From Actinomycetota bacterium (lineage in GTDB: Bacteria; Actinomycetota; Actinomycetes; Propionibacteriales; Propionibacteriaceae): a stretch of 17,505 nt of DNA. Below, piece by piece: positions 1 through 7,613 of the stretch. Under the pieces are notes generated by a model. The model was given only the letters and a program-made list of their open reading frames with translations, made no database searches and had not been told where the DNA came from. The stretch is taken from the NCBI GenBank assembly GCA_016213595.1, contig JACRAA010000291.1, positions 1 to 17,505 of the forward strand, in the 5' to 3' direction. Both the position numbers and the translations under genes were made by a program. How positions within the stretch are numbered: position 1 is the stretch's first letter; every line of letters begins with the position of its first letter.

Positions 1-112
1 GGTCGAGCGGCTCAAGGGGAACCCGCTGTTCGCCCACGTGACCCTGACCCGGAGCGAACGCTCGGCGATCGCCGCGCTCGTCACGGACCTCCTCGAGGAC
101 GTCGCGCCGTAG
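1..112 (+). CDS. PhoH-family ATPase, C-terminal fragment (5' end outside window)
   Basis: Reading from base 2, 36 codons end at TAG (110-112). The residues include a VERLKGNPLFAHVTLT stretch followed by RSERS. The pattern 'hydrophobic-G-x-x-hydrophobic-aHvtLtrsERS...aa...ell' is, from memory, the usual tail of PhoH-like ATPases of the PIN-PhoH (YlaK/PhoH2) type, which pair an N-terminal PIN RNase domain with an ATPase/helicase domain. The P-loop and the PIN domain lie upstream of the window and cannot be checked, so the family call rests on this short tail alone. The next gene begins 47 bases downstream on the same strand; nothing indicates a shared function. Confidence 0.55.
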   Translation, partial: VERLKGNPLFAHVTLTRSERSAIAALVTDLLEDVAP

Positions 113-159
113 TCCGTCGGGCGCCGATGGTCGTCGGCGAGGGTGCGAGACTGACGGCC

Positions 160-963
160 ATGGGAACACTGACGGCTCGTACAGCCCTGGTCAGCGGTGT
201 CAGCCGGCGGCAGGGCATCGGCTTCGCCACGGCCAGCCGGCTCCTGCAAGCCGGCGCCTCGGTGGCGATCCAGCACTGGTCGCCGCACGACGCCGACCAG
301 CCCTGGGGTGCCGACGACGTCGAGGACCTGATCGCCGAGCTGTCCTCCCACGCTGTCGACGGGGCCACGGTGGTCGACATCGTCGCGAACTTCGTCGACG
401 ACGACGGACCGGAGAGGGTCGTCTCCCATGCTGTCGAGGCGTTCGGACACCTCGACATCCTCGTCTGCAACCAGGCCGTGAGCGGCCACGACGGAACGCT
501 GGCCGAGATCGGCATCCGGGACCTGGAGCTCCACTGGAAGGTGAACGCCCGTGCCACCCTGCTCATGACGCAGGCGTACGCGGCGCGGCATGACGGACGT
601 CCAGGCGGACGGGTCGTGTGGCTCACGTCGGGCCAGCAGCTCGGCCCGATGCCCGACGAGATCGCCTATGCGACGAGCAAGGCCGCCCTGGCGGGGGTGA
701 CTGCCTCCGTCGCCGCCGGCCTCATCCGGCACGGCATCGGTCTCAACACGGTGAACCCCGGACCCGTGAACACCGGGTACCTCGACGAAGGGGTCCTGTT
801 CGACGCCGACCGGCTGGCGCAGATCCGGGCCCGGTTCCCGCTCGGACGCTTCGGCGAGCCGGACGACCCTGCCCGGCTCATCGCCTGGCTTGTCAGCGAC
901 GAAGCGGCGTGGGTCGTCGGGCAGGTCATCAGCACGGAGGGCGGCTTCGAGCGCTGGCACTGA
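160..963 (+). CDS. SDR family NAD(P)-dependent oxidoreductase
   Basis: A 267-residue classical short-chain dehydrogenase/reductase if started at ATG 160; an in-frame ATG at 127 would add 11 residues. I prefer 160 because the Rossmann strand should begin within a few residues of the N-terminus (TALVSGVSRRQGIG, glycine motif about residues 13-21). The substrate-site residues are present: NQA in place of the usual NAG (about 104-106), Asn at about 129, Ser157 and the Y170-x-x-x-K174 pair, followed by NPGPVNTGY. No strong Shine-Dalgarno sequence precedes either start. The family reduces or oxidises carbonyl/alcohol groups with NAD(P)H in the cytoplasm; the substrate cannot be read from sequence. 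It resembles FabG-like SDRs with a GVSRR-type glycine loop, but it does not sit with fatty acid genes, so a FabG role is unlikely. It converges on the DUF805 gene, with 44 bases between stops. Confidence 0.85.
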   Translation: MGTLTARTALVSGVSRRQGIGFATASRLLQAGASVAIQHWSPHDADQPWGADDVEDLIAELSSHAVDGATVVDIVANFVDDDGPERVVSHAVEAFGHLDILVCNQAVSGHDGTLAEIGIRDLELHWKVNARATLLMTQAYAARHDGRPGGRVVWLTSGQQLGPMPDEIAYATSKAALAGVTASVAAGLIRHGIGLNTVNPGPVNTGYLDEGVLFDADRLAQIRARFPLGRFGEPDDPARLIAWLVSDEAAWVVGQVISTEGGFERWH

Positions 964-1007
964 GCGCCGGGCTGCTGTGAGTGGCGGACGTCACGCCGTC
1001 CCTACGG

Positions 1008-1880
1008 CTACAGGTCCTCCGGTCCGTACACCGGCTGCGCGGGGTCGTCGAAGCGCGCAGCGGCAGGGTTCGACGCCTGTGCCATGAGGACGATGAGGAT
1101 GATCCCGCCGACGTACGGGACGAAGTTCAGCAGGTACATCCACCCGCTCTGGTTGGTGTCGTGGAGACGGCGGATCCCAAGGGACAGCGTCGGGACGACC
1201 GTCGCGAGGCCGAGGAGGGCCATGACGCCCCACAGCACCCCGACGACGCCGGCCATCATCGAGTCGGACGCGGTGCCACTGGCGGCGGCCGCGACGACGA
1301 TGACGACGAACAGCAGCGCGAAGACCATGGACACGATGGCAGCGGCCAGAGCCACCCACCAGTACTCGCTGCGTGAGGCCCGGCCGGAGAAGTTCTTCCA
1401 GTTCTTGAGCCACAGCCTCACGGCCTGTCCCATGGTCACCGACGGCCGAGGGCTGCTGTCCGAGATCGCCGAGTACGGCGCCAGCGCTTGGCCGTACTGC
1501 TGCGGGTAGGCGGGCGACTGGACGAACGGCTGGCTGTACGGCTGTCCGTACGGGTCGGGCTGGCCGTACGTCGGCTGCTCGTAGTTCGTCGGCGCGTAGG
1601 TGCCTGCGTAGCCGCTCTGGCCGTACGTCGTGGGCACCTGGCCGTAGCCGGGGGTCGTGGGCTGGCCGTACGTCGGGGTGGTGGGCTGGCCGTACGTCGG
1701 GGTGGTGGGCTGGCCGTACGCCGGGGCGGTGGGTTGGCCGTAGGCCGGGGTGCTGGGCTGGACGTAGGGCGCCTGTGGCTGCTGGTCGTACGGTGGTTGC
1801 GGAGCTGCCGCGTATCCCTGGGAGTAGTCCTCGTAGCTGCCTGACTGCCCGGGGCCTTGGCCGTACGGGTTCGAGCTCAC
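1008..1880 (-). CDS. DUF805 membrane protein with PxYGQ-repeat N-terminal tail
   Basis: The start is GTG 1880: it is preceded by AGGAAAGGA six bases upstream, whereas an in-frame GTG at 1904 has no such site. The protein has about 290 residues. The first half is disordered and rich in Pro, Gln, Tyr, Gly and Thr, containing five 8-residue repeats of the form P-T-T-P-x-Y-G-Q. The C-terminal part is a DUF805 domain: an amphipathic lead (LWLKNWKNFSGRASRSEYWW), then hydrophobic helices around AAAIVSMVFALLFVVIVV, VLWGVMALLGLATVVPTL and YLLNFVPYVGGIILIVLM, with the conserved RRLHDTNQSGW between the second and third. DUF805 proteins are integral membrane proteins of unknown function. Low-complexity YGQ tails are common on actinobacterial membrane proteins and may drive interaction or condensation, which is inference. 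The gene lies 60 bases after the spermidine-synthase-like gene on the same strand and may be cotranscribed with it. Confidence 0.88.
   Translation of the reverse strand: MSSNPYGQGPGQSGSYEDYSQGYAAAPQPPYDQQPQAPYVQPSTPAYGQPTAPAYGQPTTPTYGQPTTPTYGQPTTPGYGQVPTTYGQSGYAGTYAPTNYEQPTYGQPDPYGQPYSQPFVQSPAYPQQYGQALAPYSAISDSSPRPSVTMGQAVRLWLKNWKNFSGRASRSEYWWVALAAAIVSMVFALLFVVIVVAAAASGTASDSMMAGVVGVLWGVMALLGLATVVPTLSLGIRRLHDTNQSGWMYLLNFVPYVGGIILIVLMAQASNPAAARFDDPAQPVYGPEDL
1638..1757 (-). repeat. Five 24-bp in-frame tandem repeats within the DUF805 gene
   Basis: Five consecutive 8-codon units encode PSTPAYGQ, PTAPAYGQ, PTTPTYGQ, PTTPTYGQ and PTTPGYGQ. On the plus strand the unit reads approximately ggctggccgtacgtcgggg plus a short variable part. 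The two middle units are nearly identical in DNA, which marks the tract as prone to copy-number change by slippage or recombination. A change of one unit keeps the reading frame. Confidence 0.85.
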
Positions 1881-1940
1881 GGCATGTCCTTTCCTGTGTG
1901 TCACCAGGATAAGGGCCGGACGCTCAGGGGCGGCCGGATT

Positions 1941-2621
1941 TCACCCTGGCTTGGTCACCAGATAGATGGCGTAGTCGAGCTCGCGGTTCCCGCGCTTGAG
2001 CGGTACGAGCCGTTCCGTGGCCGAGTCGTCCAGCTTGAGCAGGTCGTACCACAGCTCCTTGCTCGGGCTCTCCGACCAGATGGCCAGGCGTCCTCCGGGC
2101 ACGAGGTGGTCGAGGGCCGACGCCAGCGTGTCGGGTTCGTACACCCGCGCGTTCTGCGCGTGGATCAGGAAGTCGGGGCCGTTGTCGACGTCGAGGCAGA
2201 TGGCGTCCCAGGGGCCGAACAGACCGGGCAGGGCAGCCTGCGCGTGGAGAACGTCCGCGATGTCGCCGTGGTGCAGCCGGACGCGGGGGTCGGCGGTGAG
2301 CTTCGCGAGGGAGCCCGTCAGCCCTTCCTTCGCCCAGCTGATCAGGGCACCGGACAGCTCCACCACGTCGACCTGGGTGGCGCCCATGTCGAGCAGCGCC
2401 AGCACCGTGTAGCCGAGGCCCAGGCCGCCGACCAGCACGGAGCCGGGGTGGGGGCCCACGGACTCGGCGAGGACCCGCTCGCTGAGCGTCTCGGCGGAGT
2501 CCATGGCGAACGCTCCGTTGACGATCAGCTCGTCGACCGCCTGCGCGCCCTCTCCGCGACGGCGCAGGGCGATCTCGAAGCCGTCCTCCATCGAGCGGCC
2601 CAGAGTCTTTACGTCGTCCAC
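1941..2621 (-). CDS. Spermidine/spermine synthase-like SAM-fold protein
   Basis: 226 residues from GTG 2621, with no clear ribosome-binding site; an in-frame ATG at 2591 (residue 11) is an alternative. The class I methyltransferase fold is visible: glycine motif VGGLGLGYT at about 64-72, an acidic strand end VDVVELS (Glu89), an HGDIADVL segment, and PWDAICLDVDNGPDFL, the post-II region typical of the spermidine synthase superfamily. Many actinobacterial members lack the N-terminal beta-hairpin domain and the polyamine-binding residues of SpeE, as this one seems to, so it may be a methyltransferase-like or aminopropyltransferase-like enzyme of other function. I see no polyamine pathway gene nearby. 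It is divergent from the DUF4245 gene with 60 bases between start codons, so the promoters must lie there, although I see no convincing -35/-10 pair. Confidence 0.75.
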   Translation of the reverse strand: MDDVKTLGRSMEDGFEIALRRRGEGAQAVDELIVNGAFAMDSAETLSERVLAESVGPHPGSVLVGGLGLGYTVLALLDMGATQVDVVELSGALISWAKEGLTGSLAKLTADPRVRLHHGDIADVLHAQAALPGLFGPWDAICLDVDNGPDFLIHAQNARVYEPDTLASALDHLVPGGRLAIWSESPSKELWYDLLKLDDSATERLVPLKRGNRELDYAIYLVTKPG

Positions 2622-2681
2622 CAGAACATGGTGACGTAGCGGCCCAAGAGGGGGCGGGCGACACCCCGGACCTGTGGAACC

Positions 2682-3245
2682 ATGGGCGGCATGGCACGTC
2701 CGTCGATCTCGACCTCGCGGCCCCGGGACATGCTCATCAGCCTCGGGGTGCTGCTGGTGCCGGTCCTGCTCATCACGGCGTGGTTCACGAGGACGCCGGA
2801 CGACGCGCCCGTCCAGACCGTCGACTGGCAGTCGGTGCTCACCCAGTCGCGCGCCGTCGCGCCGTACCCGCTGCTCGGCCCTGTCGGCCTGCCCTCCACG
2901 TGGGTGGCCACGAAGGCGGAGTGGGCCACAACGGGGGAGCCGGCGGTCAACCGGGAGATCGCGCCGGGGAACACCTGGCAGCTGGGGATGCTGTCACCGG
3001 ACAAGGTGTACGTCTGGCTGGCGCAGCGTGACGCCGCAGGCCCCGCCCTCATCGCCCAGGTCAGCAGGTCCGGCCGCGCCGATGGTACGAGCACGGTCGA
3101 CGGGGTGAGCTGGTCGCGCTGGGTCTCCTCCGACGACCGCACCCGAACGCTCAGCCGGGTCGAGGGCTCCGTGACGACCGTCGTCTCCGCCGACCTCTCA
3201 TACGCAGGGCTGGAGGCCTTCGTCTCGACCCTGCGGGCGAGCTAG
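2682..3245 (+). CDS. DUF4245 domain-containing membrane-anchored protein
   Basis: 187 residues from ATG 2682; ATG 2691 (residue 4) is equally possible. One N-terminal transmembrane segment (MLISLGVLLVPVLLITAWF, about residues 17-35) follows a short basic cytoplasmic tail (RPSISTSRPRD). The remainder is a compact extracytoplasmic domain with VDWQSVL, PSTWVATKAEW and an alternating strand pattern typical of DUF4245. This actinobacterial family has no assigned biochemical function. From general knowledge it is often encoded near exonuclease VII genes, and here it converges on the xseA-xseB-kinase run, which fits that neighbourhood. Its TAG (3243-3245) overlaps the TAG of the convergent kinase within the palindrome CTAG. 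Confidence 0.85.
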   Translation: MGGMARPSISTSRPRDMLISLGVLLVPVLLITAWFTRTPDDAPVQTVDWQSVLTQSRAVAPYPLLGPVGLPSTWVATKAEWATTGEPAVNREIAPGNTWQLGMLSPDKVYVWLAQRDAAGPALIAQVSRSGRADGTSTVDGVSWSRWVSSDDRTRTLSRVEGSVTTVVSADLSYAGLEAFVSTLRAS

Positions 3246-4879
3246 AGAGCCGCTCGTACGGCTTCGACCGCTCCCAGGATCGCCATGGCCTGGGGGATCG
3301 ACACCCCGCCGGTACGGACCTCGTGCTGCACCTTGGCGACGAAGCCGTCGAGCTGGTCGTTGGCATCGTCACGGCGCAGGACCTGAGCCCCCACGGTGCT
3401 CCATTCCGCGACCAGCTTGTCCTTGGAGTTACCGGCCGGGAGCGCCGCCAGCACCTGGGAGACGCCCTGGACGGCAACCTGCAGGATGAGTCCCGTGCTC
3501 GATGCCGTCGCGCTGCTGCGGGGAGCCGTGCTGGCCGCTGCCCTGGTCGGGCTCGGTGGGGTCGAGGTGGGTGAGGGGCGTGTCGAGGAGCTTGCGAACG
3601 GGCTCTTGACGAGGGTTCCCAAGCCGGCGGCCTGCGTGCCGAGCAGGAACGCGAGGACGCCGAGCACGATGAGCAGCAGCCAGAGCAGAGGACGGAGACG
3701 GCCGCGCCGGCGAGCAAGGCGGCCAGGCGGGCGAGCCCCGGGGCCCGCAGGACCGACGGGCCGCGGGACGTACGTCTGAGGCCCGGTAACGGGCGATCTG
3801 TGCGGAGCTGCGGTGAAGGGCTCGGCGGCGGCCGCGACGGGCATCACCGCGGTGGAGGCGGGCAGGACGGCTGTCTTGGTCGGGCCGAACGCGGTCGGGG
3901 CCACGTCGGCGGCGGCGACGGGGGCTGCGGCCGCTACTGGGACTGCGGCTGCTGCGGGGGCTGCCGCCGCGGCCGTCGGCAGGACAGCGGTCGCTGCAGC
4001 GAGGGCCGCCGGGGTGGGGCCGACCAGGTCCTTGCCGGGCTCAGCCTGGATGTCGCGGAGCTGGTCGAGCGTCGACGCGGCGTCGGGGCGGCCCGCCGGG
4101 TCCTTCGACAACAAGGAGGCCACCAGCCGGTCGAGCGCCCGGGGCGTACGGATCCGCTCGGACAGGGCGGGCGGCGTGGCGCTCACCTGCTGCGAAGCGA
4201 CCGCGACCGCACTCTCGCCCGTGAAGGGCGGCTGGCCGGTGAGCATCGTCATGAGCAGGCAGCCGACGCCGTACAGGTCGCTGGCCGGACCGGCCCGGAG
4301 TCCCGTCGCATGCTCCGGCGACATGTACGCGGCGCTGCCGATCACGGCGTGGGTCGCCGTCAATGTCGCGTCGAGGCCGGAGAGCTGGGCGATGCCGAAG
4401 TCGACGACGGTGGCCTGGTCACCGTCCACGATGACGTTCGCCGGCTTGATGTCCCGGTGGACGAGGCCGTGGCGATGGGCCTCCCGTAGGGCGCTCGTGA
4501 CCTGGATGATGAGACCGAGTGCCCGGGCCAACGGCATGGGCCCGTCGGCCCGCACGAGGTCGGCGATCGTGCGGCCGGGGAGCAGCGTCATCACGAGGTA
4601 GGCACGCGTCGCGTCCGTCCCGGCATCGAGGACGGAGACCACGTTGGGATGGTTGAGCTGGGCGGTGGCGATCGCCTCCCGGCGGAACCGCTCGGCGACG
4701 GTGGGATCGGGAGCCCCCGAGAGGTCGAGCAGCTTCAGCGCGACGTCCCGGTGAAGCCTCTCGTCACGTGCGCGCCACACCTCTCCCATCGAGCCTGCGC
4801 CTATCCGCTCCACGGGCCGGTAGCGCCCGGCCACGAGAGTTTCGCCTGCCACGGACCCGATCGTACGGGAGAGAGCCAA
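3242..4879 (-). CDS. Membrane-anchored Ser/Thr protein kinase (Pkn type)
   Basis: 545 residues from TTG 4879; GTG 4852 (residue 10) is a credible alternative, giving MAGETLVAGRY. The Hanks-type kinase domain spans about residues 20-275 and has all catalytic motifs: glycine loop G27-A-G-S-M-G32-E-V, VALK (Lys49), HRDIKPAN (141-148, catalytic Asp143), DFG (160-162) and SPE (187-189). A long Ala/Pro-rich juxtamembrane linker follows (about 285-390), then a basic stop-transfer (RLARRRGRLR), one transmembrane helix (about 397-416), a Ser/Thr/Pro stretch, and a helical extracellular segment of about 80 residues (from about 464). There are no PASTA repeats, so it is not a PknB orthologue; the outer helical domain presumably senses an unknown signal. 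It lies 24 bases after xseB on the same strand and is probably the last gene of that operon. Confidence 0.92.
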   Translation of the reverse strand: MALSRTIGSVAGETLVAGRYRPVERIGAGSMGEVWRARDERLHRDVALKLLDLSGAPDPTVAERFRREAIATAQLNHPNVVSVLDAGTDATRAYLVMTLLPGRTIADLVRADGPMPLARALGLIIQVTSALREAHRHGLVHRDIKPANVIVDGDQATVVDFGIAQLSGLDATLTATHAVIGSAAYMSPEHATGLRAGPASDLYGVGCLLMTMLTGQPPFTGESAVAVASQQVSATPPALSERIRTPRALDRLVASLLSKDPAGRPDAASTLDQLRDIQAEPGKDLVGPTPAALAAATAVLPTAAAAAPAAAAVPVAAAAPVAAADVAPTAFGPTKTAVLPASTAVMPVAAAAEPFTAAPHRSPVTGPQTYVPRPVGPAGPGARPPGRLARRRGRLRPLLWLLLIVLGVLAFLLGTQAAGLGTLVKSPFASSSTRPSPTSTPPSPTRAAASTAPRSSATASSTGLILQVAVQGVSQVLAALPAGNSKDKLVAEWSTVGAQVLRRDDANDQLDGFVAKVQHEVRTGGVSIPQAMAILGAVEAVRAAL

Positions 4880-4903
4880 TCGGGCCGCCCCGGCGAACAG
4901 CTC

Positions 4904-5128
4904 CTAGACCTCGGCCGGACCGGCAGGCTTCTCGCGGTCCGCGAGCTTGGCCGTCGCTCCGTCGAGCCATGACTGGCAGATGTCGGCGAGCTTCTCGCCC
5001 CGCTCCCACAGCGCCATCGCCTCCGAGAGCGGGACGTTGCCGGACTCGAGCTGACGCACGATAGCGCTCAGCTCGTCGCGCGCCTCCTCGTACGACGGCG
5101 TCGTGTCGGTCGTCTCAGAGCGGGCCAT
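4904..5128 (-). CDS. xseB: Exodeoxyribonuclease VII small subunit
   Basis: 74 residues from ATG 5128, chosen because GAGGAG lies five bases upstream and because this start gives the normal small-subunit size; the open frame continues further upstream only as overlap with xseA. The signature helix-pair sequence is SYEEARDELSAIVRQLE followed by SGNVPLSEAMALWERGEKL, i.e. the conserved 'LE-x-G-x-x-x-L-x-x-x-x-x-x-(Y/W)E-x-G' pattern of XseB. Several XseB copies bind one XseA to form exonuclease VII, which degrades single-stranded DNA in both directions in the cytoplasm. It overlaps the end of xseA by 14 bases, indicating translational coupling and coordinated subunit supply. Confidence 0.95.
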   Translation of the reverse strand: MARSETTDTTPSYEEARDELSAIVRQLESGNVPLSEAMALWERGEKLADICQSWLDGATAKLADREKPAGPAEV

Positions 5129-6350
5129 CGGTCTCCTCGGTGGGTGATGTGTCGCGTACCTCGAGCGTCGCTGTCCCGTCGGCGAGATGGGCCAGAAGGT
5201 CGTCGCCCACGTCGAGGTCGGCGACACGGGTGATGGTGGTGCCGTCACCGGCGGCCAGGATCACGTACCCGCGCTCCAAGGTGGCACGTGGTGACATGGC
5301 CCGCACGCGAGCGAGGGCTGAGGCGACATGGGTCGACTCCTCGCGGAGCCGGTAGCGCAGGGCTCGCCGGGCTCGTCCTCGGAGCTCGTCGAGCCGCTCC
5401 CGGTGGGCTCGGACCGGGCCGGAGGGGTCGCCGAGGACGGGTCGTGCGCGCAGGTCGGCGAGGCTTCGCCGTTCACGGGCGATGCGGGCAGCGACGGCGG
5501 TACGAAGGCGTCGCCGCGCGTCGACGACTCCTCGACGCTCCTCGGTCACGTCGGGCACGACGAGGCGCGCTGCGTCCGTGGGGGTCGAGGCCCGGGCGTC
5601 GGCGACGAGGTCCAGGATCGGCGTGTCGGACTCGTGCCCGATGGCACTGACGACCGGCGTGCGCGCCGCGTAGACGGCTCTGACAAGGGACTCGTCCGAG
5701 AAGGGCAGCAGGTCCTCGAGCGAGCCGCCGCCCCGGGCGATGACCACGACGTCGACCTCCGGTGCCTTGTCGAGGCGACCGAGCGCGTCGATGACCTGCT
5801 CGACCGAGGTGACTCCCTGCATCTGCGCGTACTGCACACGGATGACAGCGGCGGGCCATCGTCGAGTCACGTGCTGGACGACGTCGCGCTCCGCTGCGCT
5901 GTCCTTCGCCGTCACGAGCCCGATCTGGCGTGGCAGGAAGGGAAGCCGCTTCTTCAGCGCGCGGTCGAAGAGCCCCTCCGCCTGGAGCATCCGTTTCCGC
6001 TGCTCGATCTGAGCGAGAAGGCGACCCTCACCGAGGGGCCGGATGTCCTGGCACTGGTACGTGAGCTGCCCCGACTTGGTCCAGACCGTCGGCCTCACCC
6101 AGGCGGCGACCGTGGCGCCCTCACTGAGAGGGCCTGCCACGTCCAGGACTGCGGCGGTCGTCGAGAGGCGTACGGACACCTCGGCCAGCGTGTCCCGCAG
6201 CGTGAGGAACTGGGTCGGTCCCTGCCGGCGCTGCAGCTCGATGATCTGTCCGGACACCCACACGGGCCCGAGCCGTTCGACCCAGGACTTGACCTCCTGG
6301 GCGATGACGCGCAGGGGCTGGGGGTTCTCGGGAGAGCTCTCGAGTGGCAT
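5115..6350 (-). CDS. xseA: Exodeoxyribonuclease VII large subunit
   Basis: 411 residues from ATG 6350, in the normal range. The N-terminal OB-fold (about 1-110; VWVSGQIIELQRRQ, FLTLRD) binds single-stranded DNA. The catalytic domain carries GLVTAKDSAAERDV, VVVIARGGGSLEDLLPF and SAIGHESDTPILDLVADARA, all hallmark XseA motifs (Arg/Gly-rich GGGS loop, the HE-D-P-D region). The C-terminal coiled-coil arm (about 270-370, Arg/Glu/Ala-rich) is where small subunits dock, and a short C-terminal beta segment (ATLERGYVIL, DDLLAHLADG) closes the chain. Exonuclease VII converts single-stranded DNA to oligonucleotides and acts in repair. The gene starts 8 bases after the ilvA stop and overlaps xseB, so all three are likely cotranscribed. 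Confidence 0.96.
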   Translation of the reverse strand: MPLESSPENPQPLRVIAQEVKSWVERLGPVWVSGQIIELQRRQGPTQFLTLRDTLAEVSVRLSTTAAVLDVAGPLSEGATVAAWVRPTVWTKSGQLTYQCQDIRPLGEGRLLAQIEQRKRMLQAEGLFDRALKKRLPFLPRQIGLVTAKDSAAERDVVQHVTRRWPAAVIRVQYAQMQGVTSVEQVIDALGRLDKAPEVDVVVIARGGGSLEDLLPFSDESLVRAVYAARTPVVSAIGHESDTPILDLVADARASTPTDAARLVVPDVTEERRGVVDARRRLRTAVAARIARERRSLADLRARPVLGDPSGPVRAHRERLDELRGRARRALRYRLREESTHVASALARVRAMSPRATLERGYVILAAGDGTTITRVADLDVGDDLLAHLADGTATLEVRDTSPTEETDGPL

Positions 6351-6358
6351 GGGATCCG

Positions 6359-7609
6359 CTACACCAGGAAGCGGTAGAAGGGGCCGTCGGGGTCGATGGG
6401 CTCGACCGTCATGGGGGAGGCGGCCATGCGGTCCAGGAGCCCCGGAAGCTCACCGGGGTCACCCAGCTCGATGCCGACGAGGGCCGGCCCGAGCTCGCGG
6501 TTGGACCGCTTCACGTACTCGAACAGGGTGATGTCGTCGTCCGGCCCCAGCACCTCGTCGAGGAAGCGGCGCAACGAGCCCGGCTCCTGTGGGAAGTTCA
6601 CGAGGAAGTAGTGCTTGCGGCCCTCGAACACGAGCGAGCGCTCGACGATCTCGGAGTAGCGCGACACGTCGTTGTTCCCGCCCGACACGAGCGCGACGAC
6701 GGTCTGGCCGGGTTCGACGTGCACCGCCGACCGAAGGGCAGCCGTGGCGAGCGCGCCCGCAGGCTCGGCGATGATGCCGTCCGTCTGGTACATGTCGAGC
6801 ATCTCGCTGCAGACCTGGCCCTCGGGGACGCTCACCACCTCGGTGCCGGCTGCGGCGATGACCCTGTAGGGGCCCTCACCGATGCGCCGCACGGCCGCGC
6901 CGTCGACGAAGGTCTCGACGCGGTCGAGGTCGACCGGGCCACCGGCGTCGAGGGCGGCCCGGAGGCTTGCTGCTCCCGCCGGCTCGACACCGACCAGCCG
7001 TGTCTGCGGGTGGCGTTCGGCGAACCAGGTGACGACACCGGCGAGGAGGCCGCCGCCTCCCACCGGGACGACGAGGACGTCGGGCGTGTGTCCGAGCGCG
7101 TCGACGATCTCGGCAGCGACCGTGCCCTGCCCGGCGATCGTCTCCGGGTGGTCGAAGGCATGGACTATCACCGCTCCGCTCGTCGCCGCGTACGCATTCG
7201 CGGCAGCGGCAGCCTCGTCGTACGTGTCGCCGCTCACCACGAGCTGAACGGCGTCGCCGCCGATCGCGATCATGCGGTCCCGCTTCTGCCGTGGAGTCGT
7301 CAACGGGACGAAGATGCGGCCGTGGATGCCGCGTCGCTGGCACGCGAACGCGACGCCCTGACCGTGGTTGCCGGCTGAGGCACAGACGACACCAGCGGCA
7401 CGCTCGGCTTCGGAGAGCTGTGCGATCCGGTTGTACGCACCCCGCAGCTTGTACGACCTCACCGGCTGCAGGTCCTCACGCTTGACCCACACGTCGGCAC
7501 CCGTCATCGCCGACAACCGGACGTTGAGCTGGAGCGGTGTGCGGGTCACGATCCCCTGGAGCCGTGCGGTCGCCGCATCGACGTCCGCAGCCGTGGGCAC
7601 CCGAGTCAT
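6359..7609 (-). CDS. ilvA: Threonine ammonia-lyase with C-terminal ACT-like domain
   Basis: 416 residues from ATG 7609; a GTG at 7621 that overlaps the rmuC stop is an alternative. This PLP fold-type II enzyme deaminates threonine to 2-oxobutanoate, the first committed step of isoleucine synthesis. The PLP lysine is Lys54 in RSYKLRGAYN. SAGNHGQGVAFA forms the substrate/cofactor loop, VGGGGLLAG holds the PLP phosphate, and SGGNND is near the end of the catalytic domain. A single regulatory ACT-like domain covers about 330-416 (RKHYFLVNFPQEPGSLRRF and onward), matching the short IlvA type of Gram-positive bacteria rather than the long two-ACT enterobacterial form. Because an ACT domain is present, feedback control by branched-chain amino acids is expected, but this is inference. 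No other ilv gene is in the window; the gene sits between rmuC and xseA. Confidence 0.94.
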   Translation of the reverse strand: MTRVPTAADVDAATARLQGIVTRTPLQLNVRLSAMTGADVWVKREDLQPVRSYKLRGAYNRIAQLSEAERAAGVVCASAGNHGQGVAFACQRRGIHGRIFVPLTTPRQKRDRMIAIGGDAVQLVVSGDTYDEAAAAANAYAATSGAVIVHAFDHPETIAGQGTVAAEIVDALGHTPDVLVVPVGGGGLLAGVVTWFAERHPQTRLVGVEPAGAASLRAALDAGGPVDLDRVETFVDGAAVRRIGEGPYRVIAAAGTEVVSVPEGQVCSEMLDMYQTDGIIAEPAGALATAALRSAVHVEPGQTVVALVSGGNNDVSRYSEIVERSLVFEGRKHYFLVNFPQEPGSLRRFLDEVLGPDDDITLFEYVKRSNRELGPALVGIELGDPGELPGLLDRMAASPMTVEPIDPDGPFYRFLV

Positions 7610-7613
7610 GTCG

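Noticed and set aside
986..1001. Hairpin GGACG-TCACGC-CGTCC between the converging SDR and DUF805 genes
   Set aside because: The stem has only five base pairs, with no T tract on either strand; it is too weak to call a terminator.
5328..6377. Long plus-strand open frame opposite xseA
   Set aside because: It mirrors the coding strand of a well-supported gene, has no domain, and such antisense frames are common at this GC content.
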